From contig JALHUF010000472.1 of NCBI GenBank assembly GCA_022866195.1, positions 1 through 10,911 on the forward strand: a stretch of 10,911 nucleotides of DNA, in the 5' to 3' direction. Under the pieces are notes generated by a model that was not told the origin of the DNA, made no database searches, and saw only the letters and a program-made list of their open reading frames with translations. Position 1 is the stretch's first letter; each line of letters starts with the position of its first letter. The stretch comes from Terriglobia bacterium. GTDB taxonomy: Bacteria > Acidobacteriota > Terriglobia > UBA7540. Both the position numbers and the translations under genes were made by a program. Positions 1-7,566 of this stretch are shown here, one piece after another.

Positions 1-138
1 CTTCCGCACTCGAAGAGAAAATCCGCCCTGACGCATTCCAACCTTGGCTTGGCACGCTGCGTCGGAGAGAAATGCACGGCGCGCATGGCGAGGGGGAGAT
101 TTGATTCTGCTGGCAGAGTCTGGAGCAAAAGGGAATTG

Positions 139-873
139 ATGGATTATAAGGTCCTTTTCCAGCACTATCGAACAATCGCCTACGAAAGAGTTAATCCCGG
201 AGGAGTGGAGGGTTTCGAGGAGGCTGTCCGCACTACAGACCCGACTTATGGAAGGCTTCTCCCGGTAGATTTGGAAGCACGCATTCTCGATATCGGCTGC
301 GGCATGGGACACTTCCTCTACTATCTGAAAGCAAAAGGCTACCACAACATCATAGGGGTCGACGTGAGTCCCGAACAGGTGACCTACTGCCAAGAATTCG
401 TCCTCCCCCAGGTCCAATTGACGCCTGACTTGGTTTCTTTCCTTGGCGAGCGCCCAGGCCATTGGGACTGTATTGTCATGAAGGATGTGATTGAGCACCT
501 TCCCCGCAAAGAGATCATCCCGACCCTTGCGGCTATCCATGATGCCCTGGCTACGGGGGGACCGTTGCTCATCGAAACCGGGAACATGGCCAGTGCCACA
601 GGCCTATTCGTGCGTTACATCGATTTCACTCACGAATGCGGGTTCACAGAAAACAGCTTGCGTCAGGTCCTGCGCGCTGTGGGCTTTACTGAGATCAAGG
701 TAATGAGTCCCTCCCCGGTCATTTACTCCTGGCGGTCGCGGCTGCGGGTCCTTGCGCAGCGGTTGTGGGAATGGTGCGTGCGCATGGTTTATCGCTTGGA
801 GCGGGGGTGGGATGCTGCACCTCGGGTGCTCTCGAACCTTTTGATTGCATGTGCTAGAAAGGCAGAACACTAG
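139..873 (+). CDS. Class I SAM-dependent methyltransferase of a glycan cluster
   Basis: Predicted cytoplasmic methyltransferase using S-adenosylmethionine, likely acting on a sugar or sugar-lipid intermediate; the substrate is unknown. Counting from ATG 139 it has 244 residues. Motif I (ILDIGCGMGHF) lies at residues 49-59, the acidic end of strand 2 (GVDVS) at 73-77, VMKDVIEHLP at 113-122, and a GGPLLIETGN strand at 140-149. The stretch at 161-183 (IDFTHECGF, then SLRQVLRAVGF) is the usual late motif of methyltransferases in polysaccharide loci. The frame is open to the left edge of the window, with possible starts at TTG 49 and ATG 85. I prefer ATG 139 because the residues before it look unlike the family and a purine-rich AAAAGGGA (127-134) precedes it, though its spacing is short. 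It is the only plus-strand gene and converges on the flippase. The family call is firm; the start is uncertain. Confidence 0.85.
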   Translation: MDYKVLFQHYRTIAYERVNPGGVEGFEEAVRTTDPTYGRLLPVDLEARILDIGCGMGHFLYYLKAKGYHNIIGVDVSPEQVTYCQEFVLPQVQLTPDLVSFLGERPGHWDCIVMKDVIEHLPRKEIIPTLAAIHDALATGGPLLIETGNMASATGLFVRYIDFTHECGFTENSLRQVLRAVGFTEIKVMSPSPVIYSWRSRLRVLAQRLWEWCVRMVYRLERGWDAAPRVLSNLLIACARKAEH

Positions 874-895
874 GAACGCCCGTATCTTGTCCCCA

Positions 896-923
896 GCTCC
901 GGCCTGAGCATCCTTACCGGAGC
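896..923. terminator. Inverted repeat in convergent gap, possible terminator
   Basis: GCTCCGG at 896-902 is perfectly complementary to CCGGAGC at 917-923, giving a 7-bp GC-rich stem with a 14-nt loop. It sits in the 71-nt gap between the stop of the plus-strand methyltransferase (873) and the end of the flippase (945), where a shared terminator would be expected. There is no T-tract on either side, so it is not a classical rho-independent terminator. Its position is the best support. Confidence 0.3.
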
Positions 924-944
924 CAACTATGAATACATGCTGGG

Positions 945-2571
945 CTACTCTCCTCGCGCTGCTCCCCAAGCCGGCCGCATCGCTAGCGCCATGGACTTCA
1001 GGCGGCCAAGTGCTTTCCGGGCAAAAGCGCGGTCCTCGCTATCCAGACTGAACTTCCACGCCACCAAGGCATACAGGGCCAGACCGCTCCCGATGATGAT
1101 GGCAAGGGATCCATATCCGTGCACCAACCCCTGCCTGCGGCAGAACCATAACCACAGGCCATAGGGGGCGGCAGCAATGAGCGGCCGCAGCACCACCGAC
1201 CGGTAGAAGCGTCCCGGTGGAATTTGCAGTATCGAGGCCGTGTACACCGGCAAGAATGGCTTCCACAATGAAGGCCGGGATCAACGTGCCCCAGGCAACA
1301 CCGACGGCTCCCCACCAACGAATCAGGATGGTACTCAACACAAAATTCGCCGTCGCGTTGCCCAAGGACAGCCAGGCATTCACCTTATGCCGGTTCATTC
1401 CGTAGAGCACTTGACTACAAGTCAAAGCTAACGTGTAGAATGCGGTTTCAATCGCCAGCAGGATCAGGATCGGTCCCGAACGGTCCACGAAGGATTCTCC
1501 CAACCAGAAACCCAGAAACCGCGGTCCCAAAACCGTCAGACCCACAACGCCGGCCAGCACGTAAAGAAGCCCTATGCGCGCGCCGCCCAGGAACAACCGC
1601 CGCAGGGAGTCTTTCTGCTTCAGCGCATCCATCTGCGAGGCGAGAGGAGCATACAGCGCCGTGATGTTGCTCAAGCTGTCCCTGAGCATGTCCGCAAGCT
1701 GGAGACCCACAGTGTAGAACGTCACGGCCACGGGGCCGAGGACGAACCCGACGACCACGTTGTCCGTCATGAAGATCAAGCGCCACGAAACCGAGAGGAC
1801 GAAAACGTAAACGCTGAAGGTGACGAGAGACCGCAGAGTAGAAACGTCGAAGAACTCGCGACGAATGCGAATCTGAGGGAGCTGCCGACGGGCCAGGAGG
1901 AAATCCAGACCATAACCCAAATAAAGCGTTCCCGCGGAGATTGTGGCTACCGCCAGCAGCCCGTAACCCCGCCGCAGGAAGAACCAGAGCAGAAGCCCCC
2001 GCGTCACGTTTGTCGATATGTTTCGGATGCTCAGGAGGTCGTAACGCGAGGTTGCCGTGACGCAGCCGTGAAAAACGGACCCGGGAAACGTGACCGCGAT
2101 CCCGGCCGCTACGACCATGCAGCTCAATCGTGCCTGAAAAAGCAATTCCGCAGGTATCGCGAAAAGTCGAGGCAATAAATAGGCCCCAACCAGGCCGCCC
2201 ACGAGCGCCAGGGCTGCGGAAAAGCAGGTGAAAACCAGGCTAGTCGAAAGAACCTTGTTGATCTCCCCTGCCTGAGCAAGCGCCAGGTGGCGGGCAACAT
2301 ACCGCGTTACGGCGATGCGCACCCCGAAGTCCAACAGAAACGAATAACCGAGCAACTGTCCGATTAGACCCCAGACCCCGTAAGCGGTGTTCCCCAACCC
2401 GTGAACAACGAGGGGTGTGATAAGGAAGGTGATCAGTATTAAGGTGCCGTAGTTGAGCCAGTTGAAGAGAACATTGCGCGGAATTCCCGCCTTGGCTTCA
2501 TCCAGCGAATTCGCCCGTTGAGGCGTATCGGCCTCACAGGGCGCGCCTGGCCTTTGGTCGAATTGGCTCAT
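945..2571 (-). CDS. Wzx-type polysaccharide flippase, apparently frameshifted
   Basis: Multi-pass inner-membrane protein of the polysaccharide transporter/MOP superfamily, expected to flip lipid-linked repeat units to the periplasmic face. The first frame runs from ATG 2571. After a polar N-terminus of about 30 residues come NWLNYGTLILITFLITPLVV, the family-like LGNTAYGVWGLI and DFGVRIAVTRYVARH, then about a dozen hydrophobic segments up to residue 440. An in-frame TAG lies directly before ATG 2571, so this is the first possible start; AAGGA (2584-2588) lies about 12 nt upstream. After residue 440 the open frame becomes an Arg/Gly/Pro/His-rich tail ending at 1039. The frame one base over instead continues as PVYTASIL, two more membrane helices (LRPLIAAAPYGLWLWF and SLAIIIGSGLALYALVAW) and a basic tail to a TAG at 945-947. 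Removing one base near 1251 gives a normal-looking protein of 541 residues. This is either a real null or weakened allele or a base-call error. It is the last gene of the minus-strand operon. Confidence 0.85.
1245..1262 (-). other. Frameshift site in the flippase gene
   Basis: On the minus strand the first frame reads VEAIL through codon 1254-1252. The natural continuation PVYTASIL starts at 1250 in the frame shifted by one base, so one extra base is present (or two are missing). The span 945-2571 is 1627 nt, which is 3 x 542 + 1, as expected for a single inserted base. The second frame has a TGA at 1281-1283, so the shift must lie below that point. The hydrophobicity pattern places it at about 1245-1262. 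There is no long homopolymer or obvious slippery heptamer here. Confidence 0.75.
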
Positions 2572-2692
2572 CTACATCCAGTCCTTGATACCGACCAGGG
2601 TTCCCCTTGGTGGCGCGGGCCGGCCACGGCGCCATTCGCCGGCGGACCTCCTACAACCCCGATGTTGATTTCGCTTTCCTGCGCGCTGCCGT

Positions 2693-4879
2693 CTAGCGGA
2701 CCGGGTGCTGGGCCGATACATTCACATAGTAACTCTGCGCCCGGCGCGCGAAAGCCTCCAGGCTGTACTCCATGGCTCGGCGGCGATATTCCTCGGACAT
2801 CCGCGCCCGCTGCTTCGGGTCTTGCCAGAGTGAAAGCACGCGGCTGGAGAGCTCCCGGGCATTGCCGGCTTCAAAAAACTCTCCTTCCACCAACTCGCGG
2901 TTGGCGGGAAGCTCGGTGACGACAGCGGGGAGCCCCATGGCCATATATTCGAGGAGCGAATTGGAGGACCCCTCGCTTCGTGACGTCAGCAGGCCCGCAT
3001 CCGCAGCGGCGAGATACGGCCGGACGTCCGCCTGGGCGCCGACCAGCCGAACGGTTTCCCCCAAACCCAGCTCCTCAATCCGTTTTGACAGGGCGCTCCG
3101 CAATGGACCCTCGCCTACCAGCAGGAATTGCGCATCGGAAAGCGCGGGGCGTACCAGGGCCGCGGCCTCGATGAGGGTTTGGGGATCCTTGACGGGAAAC
3201 AACGTAGCCACCGAAACGAACACCGGTGCCGTGGGTGACAGAGCCAGCGCTTGCCGCGCCCCGAGGCGCTCCTCCGGCACAGGAACAGAGAACCGTTCTA
3301 GGTCAAGAGCGTTGGGGAGAATGTCAATCCGGCCCGCGGGTACATCCTCGTCCACCAGCGAATCAAAAGCCGTTCGGGAATTGCACTGCCAAGCGTCCGC
3401 CAGGCGGTTGACTACTTTTAGAGCGAGCCGGTCGAGAGCCGTCTTCCAGTGCCCCACGTTCCGCCGGGAGATCACGATGACGGGCACCCGCGCTATCCAG
3501 GCAGCCACCGTACCATAATACGTTCCACTGCCAAAGAACGTTTGAACGATGTGAGGCCGTCTTCGCTCAAACAAGTGAACCAAACGAGCCAAGGTGCTCA
3601 AGCGCGACCTGTCCCAATCAGACCTCGAACTGGCCAGGTGGACAGGACAGGGAAAATCATCAGGGCTCAAGTGAGCAGAGGGGCGCAGAAAAAAGAGTTC
3701 TGGTTCGAAGTGTCTTCTGTCGAGAACCGCGATGAGCTTGCCCAACTGTCGCTCTGTTCCGCCGTCTTCCCAGGAATCTATCGCGTCAATCACGAAGGCC
3801 AACCGCAGGCGCTCTGCGGGGTGCGTTTTCCCCTCGGGCAGCAAACGCTTTGCCCCAGCTTTCCGTAAGGCCCGGGAAGCGAGGTAGAAGTTGGTGCGGC
3901 CTGCTCCGAAACCCCCACGGATGTCGCGCAGCGAGGAGTCGCTAATCGGAATGCGCGGCAGCAGCCAAGGGTCAGAACCGCCTCGAACCATCCCTTCTCT
4001 CGTGGTGACGGCACACTCGTATCCGCTTGCCTTCACGCGTTCCCGTATGTAGCTGCCCGTGGCCCCCCAGGGATACGCAAATCCCACGGGTGGCGCACCC
4101 AAGCGTTCAGTCAGTTCGCGGCGAGACTCCTGAATCTCCCGCTCCGCGATCGCCGGCTCGGCCCGAGTCAGCAACGTATGGTGGAGCGTGTGCGAACCGA
4201 ACGTTATGCCGGCATCCTGCATCGCTCCCACCTCCGCCCAGTCCAGGAAAGCGCGACCCGTCAGGGCGGCCAGAGGCCCGGTAGCTGTTGCCAGGCGGTC
4301 CACGAATTCCTCGGCCTCGCAACTGGGTCGGTGCAGGAGGATGCGCCGCAGACGCTCAAACTTCTTCTCCCGGATCGGCAGTTGCGGACACCATGGGAAA
4401 CTGCTCATCACCGTCTGGAGGGTGGACTCAGCCTCATTTCGGTTGTCGAGTTCCTGCAAACAGACCCACAGCCGTTCCGGCCAGAATCGGCGTTCTGTCC
4501 CGATAAACCGGACGGGAAGGAAAATCGTTGCCGTCAATTGGCGTTGTCGGAGCAAGGGCAGGGCGTGGAGGAAGTTGTCGCGCCAGCCATCGTCGAAAGT
4601 GATGGCGCAGAGGGGCGCTCCCCCATCCTTCGGGTGCTGACGCCGCCGGGCGAGCGCGTCCACGGCCACCACGCGATACCGCTCACCGACCCAATCAAGA
4701 AAGGCGCCGAACAGGTTGGTCGAGGTGACCAGTTCCGGGTCGTAACTGGCTTCGCCCTCCGGCAGAACGCGATGGAACATGAAAACAGGAGCGCCCGTGG
4801 CCCGCAGCCAGTCGAATGCTCGGCCTAGGAGGGGCATGCCGCCCAGGAGTCCGGCAATTCTATGCTTCACACCAGACAC
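2693..4879 (-). CDS. Fused polysaccharide deacetylase (NodB) and family-4 glycosyltransferase
   Basis: One uninterrupted 728-residue frame carries two enzymes. Residues about 30-320 are a NodB/CE4-type deacetylase: PVFMFHRVLP at 31-40, the metal and catalytic motif TFDDGW at 94-99, FGSHTLHHTLLTR at 227-239 with likely metal ligands H230 and H234, and the substrate-groove motif FAYPWG at 267-272. Residues about 357-720 are a GT-B, GT4-like glycosyltransferase: DGGTERQLGKL at 372-382, SVATLFPVKDPQTLIEA at 556-572, LLVGEGPLR at 586-594, and an EX7E motif with E636 and E644. No signal peptide is evident, so both domains probably act in the cytoplasm. The likely role is N-deacetylation of an acetamido sugar in the glycan or its precursor together with transfer of a sugar. 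GTG 4879 is chosen because AGGAG (4886-4890) lies 6 nt upstream and the preceding gene stops at 4883, 3 nt before. Both domains are clear; the substrate and donor sugar are unknown. Confidence 0.92.
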   Translation of the reverse strand: MSGVKHRIAGLLGGMPLLGRAFDWLRATGAPVFMFHRVLPEGEASYDPELVTSTNLFGAFLDWVGERYRVVAVDALARRRQHPKDGGAPLCAITFDDGWRDNFLHALPLLRQRQLTATIFLPVRFIGTERRFWPERLWVCLQELDNRNEAESTLQTVMSSFPWCPQLPIREKKFERLRRILLHRPSCEAEEFVDRLATATGPLAALTGRAFLDWAEVGAMQDAGITFGSHTLHHTLLTRAEPAIAEREIQESRRELTERLGAPPVGFAYPWGATGSYIRERVKASGYECAVTTREGMVRGGSDPWLLPRIPISDSSLRDIRGGFGAGRTNFYLASRALRKAGAKRLLPEGKTHPAERLRLAFVIDAIDSWEDGGTERQLGKLIAVLDRRHFEPELFFLRPSAHLSPDDFPCPVHLASSRSDWDRSRLSTLARLVHLFERRRPHIVQTFFGSGTYYGTVAAWIARVPVIVISRRNVGHWKTALDRLALKVVNRLADAWQCNSRTAFDSLVDEDVPAGRIDILPNALDLERFSVPVPEERLGARQALALSPTAPVFVSVATLFPVKDPQTLIEAAALVRPALSDAQFLLVGEGPLRSALSKRIEELGLGETVRLVGAQADVRPYLAAADAGLLTSRSEGSSNSLLEYMAMGLPAVVTELPANRELVEGEFFEAGNARELSSRVLSLWQDPKQRARMSEEYRRRAMEYSLEAFARRAQSYYVNVSAQHPVR

Positions 4880-4882
4880 CCG

Positions 4883-6025
4883 TTACTCCTCACTTCCCGG
4901 GATGTGCCGGGCTCCGCTCCGAGAGACGGGACGCGTTGCCGAGCGCTTTGGCTTGGCGCGCAACCACTCCAGAACGGGCCGTCCCGCCTCGGTCCAGAAG
5001 CCCATGCCGAGGCCAACATGTACGGCCAGATAAACAGCGGGGGCGACAACCAGATAGCGCCACCCGTGCCGCAGTCCCAACCAGCCGGAAAATACAAGTA
5101 CAAGCCCGACGTAAGGCAAAAGGGTCGCCAGGAAAACCTTCGCCGCGAACGTTGACACACACGACGCTATGACGCCGCCCGCCAGCCACGCCACAAACGC
5201 AGCGGGACCAAGTTGCGAAATGGTGAGCGCATCGGGATGTTTGCGCACGAAACGAACCCGACCTCGCCCGTAGCGGACGACCTGTTTGAACAGCCCCCGA
5301 AGACTCGAACGGGGCCGGTAGGAAATGGCGCAGCGCGAGCTTAGGTAAGACCGCAACCCTGCCTTGAAGACACGATAATTGAAATCGACATCTTCGCAGG
5401 CGTCGAAGCGTTCGTCGTGCATTCCGACGAGATCGAAGACTGCGCGCCGATAGAAGGCCCCGGCGCTGGTGGGATTCACAAACCCTTCAAAGTCCGTGGC
5501 GTAAATAGTGGAATCGCGACCGTGGCCGAGGGAGGTTGCCCGCACGCGGGCCACAGCGTCTTGAAACCACGTGTTCCCAGGCATCTGGATAGTCACCGGC
5601 CGACAGAGACAGTCCGCGCCCGTAGCCTGCATGATGCGCGCCGTGTCCAAGAACAGAGTCGGGCTGGGAATCCGGCAATGCCCATCAATAAAGAGAATCA
5701 GCTCGCCGCGGCTGGCTTCCACCCCTACGTTCCTGCCTGCGCTGGAGAGTTGACGCGGGTTGGGAAGCCACAAGACTCGGGGTACGGACTCGCGCGCGTA
5801 GCGCTCGACAATTTCTCTTGTCCTGTCCGTAGAATTGCCATCCGCTACCAGAATCTCATACCGATCGGGCGGATATTGCTGCTTCACCAGGTCTTCGAAC
5901 AGCGATGGCAAGTGCGCCCCTTCGTTGCGCACGGGCACGACGACGGAAATCAGGGGAAGCGACGACGCCCCGGCAGGCATGGCCGAGGATGCGGCGGGAT
6001 CAGGCATGTCCAAGGTCCTCGCCAT
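4883..6025 (-). CDS. ExoA-like family-2 glycosyltransferase with C-terminal membrane segments
   Basis: Membrane-anchored GT-A glycosyltransferase, probably extending a lipid-linked oligosaccharide on the cytoplasmic face. Counting from ATG 6025 (380 residues), ISVVVPVRNEG at 26-36 opens the nucleotide-binding fold, EILVADGNSTDRT is at 57-69, SAGRNVGVEASRGELILFID at 95-114 has D114 of the metal-binding DGH, and a catalytic-type CEDVDFNYRVFKAG is at 210-223. KQVVRYGRGRVRFVRKHP at 247-264 is the interfacial region, and hydrophobic segments follow at about 271-291, 294-316 and 324-342. The layout resembles the succinoglycan ExoA branch of GT2. A GTG at 6037 would add four residues and overlap the upstream gene. 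ATG 6025 is preferred because GAGGTG (6035-6040) lies 9 nt before it and it leaves 1 nt after the upstream TAG (6027-6029). Translation is probably coupled to the genes on both sides. The donor and acceptor sugars cannot be read from sequence. Confidence 0.9.
   Translation of the reverse strand: MARTLDMPDPAASSAMPAGASSLPLISVVVPVRNEGAHLPSLFEDLVKQQYPPDRYEILVADGNSTDRTREIVERYARESVPRVLWLPNPRQLSSAGRNVGVEASRGELILFIDGHCRIPSPTLFLDTARIMQATGADCLCRPVTIQMPGNTWFQDAVARVRATSLGHGRDSTIYATDFEGFVNPTSAGAFYRRAVFDLVGMHDERFDACEDVDFNYRVFKAGLRSYLSSRCAISYRPRSSLRGLFKQVVRYGRGRVRFVRKHPDALTISQLGPAAFVAWLAGGVIASCVSTFAAKVFLATLLPYVGLVLVFSGWLGLRHGWRYLVVAPAVYLAVHVGLGMGFWTEAGRPVLEWLRAKPKRSATRPVSRSGARHIPGSEE
4886..4890 (-). promoter_or_regulatory. 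Shine-Dalgarno AGGAG setting GTG 4879
   Basis: AGGAG sits inside the last codons of the family-2 glycosyltransferase, 6 nt before GTG 4879. It fixes the non-ATG start of the deacetylase-glycosyltransferase fusion and implies translational coupling across the 3-nt gap. Confidence 0.75.
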
Positions 6026-6026
6026 C

Positions 6027-7208
6027 CTAGTGACCACCTCGTGATCTCGTGCCAGGCGTGGCCCGTACTGGCGCCAGAGCCGGAATCAATTCTTCGTATA
6101 GGGCGCGGAGTTGCATTCCCTGCCGGGCTGGCGAGAAAGCTTCCTGCACTCGCTTCTGGCCGGCGCGACCTATGGCGCCGGCAAGCACAGGATCAAGCAG
6201 GAGGTCCCGCACTGCCCGGGCAATGGCCGCCGCATCTGCCGGAGGAACCGAGACTAGGGTATTGCCGTCCCCCGCAATTTCTTTGACGGCGCCCACGGCG
6301 GTAGCGACCACCGGCACTGCGGCAGCCATCGCTTCAAGAACGACGTTGGGCATCTGCTCGGCCAAGGAAGGGTTTACGAGCAGGTCGATCCCCGGCAGCA
6401 ACAACGGAAAGTCCGGCACATGGCCGGCAAAAAGCACTGCTGCGCTCATCCCGAGACCCTTTGCCATCCCCTCCAACTGCCCACGCAGCCGACCGCTCCC
6501 GAAGATGACGAAACGTGCATCAGGGAACCGACGTTGAAGCTCAGGGACCGCTTGCAGAAGAAATACTGTTCCCTTCTCCGCGCTCAGCCTCCCGGCCGAA
6601 GCCACCACCATGCAGTTGGCGGGAAGCCCCAGTCTTGCCCGAACTTCCTGGCGGAGGCGCAAACGTTGGTCTTCGCCCAAGAAGCGGCTTTCAATCGCAT
6701 TCAGCACGACTCGCAACTTGTGCCGCAGAACGCGATAGCGTGCGAGTCGGGAAGCGTGTGTCTGCGAAAGACAGACCACCCGCTTCGCCAAAGCCAGAAA
6801 CGCACGGTCGGCTAATTCGTAAACCCGAACCTTCCAGTCTTCTCCTGTCCAGCCGCGCAGGAAACAAGCCACCGGCACGCGACGAGCCAAACCCGCGATT
6901 CCACCCAGAATGTCCGCTTGGTAGCCATGCGTGCAAAGGAGCGATATCTCGCGTTCCTTGAGGAACCGCATCAGAGCGAATGTCGCTCTGTAGTCTCCCA
7001 GCGATCCTGTCGGCAGGGCAAGGGTTTGAAACCCATGTTCCTTAGCCGCTTCTAGGAACTCGCGTCCTTCGTGTACGCCTACGAAAGTCCCAAGGATGGT
7101 TTCGGTCAGACCCACGCGGTCGAGCTCTGCATAGTGGAGCAACTGGCGCTCCGGCCCCCCCACGAAGCTGCTGGGACGCAAGTGGAGAATGCGGACGGGC
7201 TGGCTCAC
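6027..7208 (-). CDS. Family-4 glycosyltransferase
   Basis: Predicted cytoplasmic GT-B retaining glycosyltransferase of 393 residues, a normal full length. The N-terminal acceptor domain starts VRILHLRPSSFVGGPERQLL (5-24) and contains LCTHGYQADILG at 91-102. The donor domain shows VVLNAIES at 167-174, ASAGRLSAEKG at 203-213, FVIFGSGRLRGQL at 233-245, VLFAGHVPDFPLLL at 258-271, and the EX7E motif with E284 and E292 followed by AVPVVATAVGAVKEI. The start is GTG 7208: an in-frame stop lies 45 nt upstream with no other start between, and AGGAGG (7222-7227) precedes it, although 13 nt is a long spacing. It is the first gene after the 358-nt gap and is followed by the family-2 glycosyltransferase after 1 nt. 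It probably adds one sugar of the repeat unit; the specificity is unknown. Confidence 0.92.
   Translation of the reverse strand: MSQPVRILHLRPSSFVGGPERQLLHYAELDRVGLTETILGTFVGVHEGREFLEAAKEHGFQTLALPTGSLGDYRATFALMRFLKEREISLLCTHGYQADILGGIAGLARRVPVACFLRGWTGEDWKVRVYELADRAFLALAKRVVCLSQTHASRLARYRVLRHKLRVVLNAIESRFLGEDQRLRLRQEVRARLGLPANCMVVASAGRLSAEKGTVFLLQAVPELQRRFPDARFVIFGSGRLRGQLEGMAKGLGMSAAVLFAGHVPDFPLLLPGIDLLVNPSLAEQMPNVVLEAMAAAVPVVATAVGAVKEIAGDGNTLVSVPPADAAAIARAVRDLLLDPVLAGAIGRAGQKRVQEAFSPARQGMQLRALYEELIPALAPVRATPGTRSRGGH
6035..6040 (-). promoter_or_regulatory. Shine-Dalgarno GAGGTG favouring ATG 6025
   Basis: GAGGTG lies 9 nt before ATG 6025, within the last codons of the upstream glycosyltransferase. 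It argues for ATG 6025 over GTG 6037, since that GTG is itself part of this site. Confidence 0.6.
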
Positions 7209-7221
7209 GGGTTCGCCTGCG

Positions 7222-7227
7222 CCTCCT
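7222..7227 (-). promoter_or_regulatory. Shine-Dalgarno AGGAGG upstream of GTG 7208
   Basis: A consensus AGGAGG lies upstream of GTG 7208, but at 13 nt the spacing is longer than usual. No closer start exists in frame, so it is assigned to this gene. Confidence 0.5.
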
Positions 7228-7341
7228 GTTTTGCAGAAACTGCTCTAATAATTGCTCTGCTTCCCAAGATTGCAGAACCCTTCCCATCCAAATTCCAGCC
7301 CCTCAACGGCCCGGTCCTCTCTATGCCGGTCGATGAGGAAC

Positions 7342-7506
7342 CTAGCGCCGTTTGCCTGCCGGTACGGTGGCTCCGCCATTGTTCAGCAATTCATCCGTCC
7401 CCAAACCGAACATTAGACGCCGCGCCAGAATTCTGAGGCCTTGAACTCTTCGAGCCCTCCTACCAAGTCCCAAGGGCGCATTTCGGAAGTACCTTTCGAG
7501 CCCCAC
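7342..7506 (-). pseudogene. Possible 54-codon gene remnant of unknown family
   Basis: From a GTG at 7506 to TAG at 7342-7344 the minus strand encodes 54 residues starting VGLERYFRNAPLGLGRRARR and including RILARRLMFGLGTDELL and ATVPAGKRR. The arginine-rich amphipathic composition and Gly/Asp/Leu-rich end look like the C-terminus of a larger enzyme rather than random sequence. An in-frame TAA two codons before the GTG cuts it off from anything upstream, and no ribosome binding site precedes it. I do not recognise the family. It could be the tail of a gene lost when the neighbouring AT-rich methyltransferase arrived, or chance. Confidence 0.25.
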
Positions 7507-7566
7507 CGGTTACCGGAATCTGAAATGACAGCGGCGGTCCAGATGTGGCGGGGCCCCAATCGCGTC

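Larger units (their letters stand above)
7209..7566. other. 358-nt gap without a convincing gene, possible decayed DNA
   Basis: This is the only long gap in an operon whose other glycosyltransferase genes are 1-4 nt apart. I see no tRNA, repeat array or strong terminator. All six frames are short. One minus-strand frame (7342-7506) looks more protein-like than the others and is listed separately. AGGAGG at 7222-7227 belongs to the downstream glycosyltransferase. A short inverted repeat CCGGT-T-ACCGG lies near 7506-7516 but is too small to call a terminator. The gap may be the scar of an insertion or gene loss next to the AT-rich methyltransferase. Confidence 0.5.

Noticed and set aside
2612..2633. 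GC-rich inverted repeat GGCGC/GCGCC between the fusion gene and the flippase
   Set aside because: It has only 5 bp of stem around a 12-nt loop and no T-tract. In such GC-rich DNA this is expected by chance.
4178..4828. Plus-strand open frame of 216 codons
   Set aside because: It is antisense to the deacetylase domain, whose catalytic motifs are intact. No family resemblance is seen.
5417..6286. Long plus-strand open frame of 289 codons
   Set aside because: It is antisense to two well-supported glycosyltransferases with clear motifs. The translation is Arg/Pro/Gly-rich without any recognisable domain, as expected in GC-rich DNA.
7042..7287. Minus-strand 81-codon frame starting MGRVLQSWEAEQLLEQ
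   Set aside because: The first 25 residues look helical, but most of it overlaps the start of the family-4 glycosyltransferase in another frame and becomes Arg/Pro-rich.
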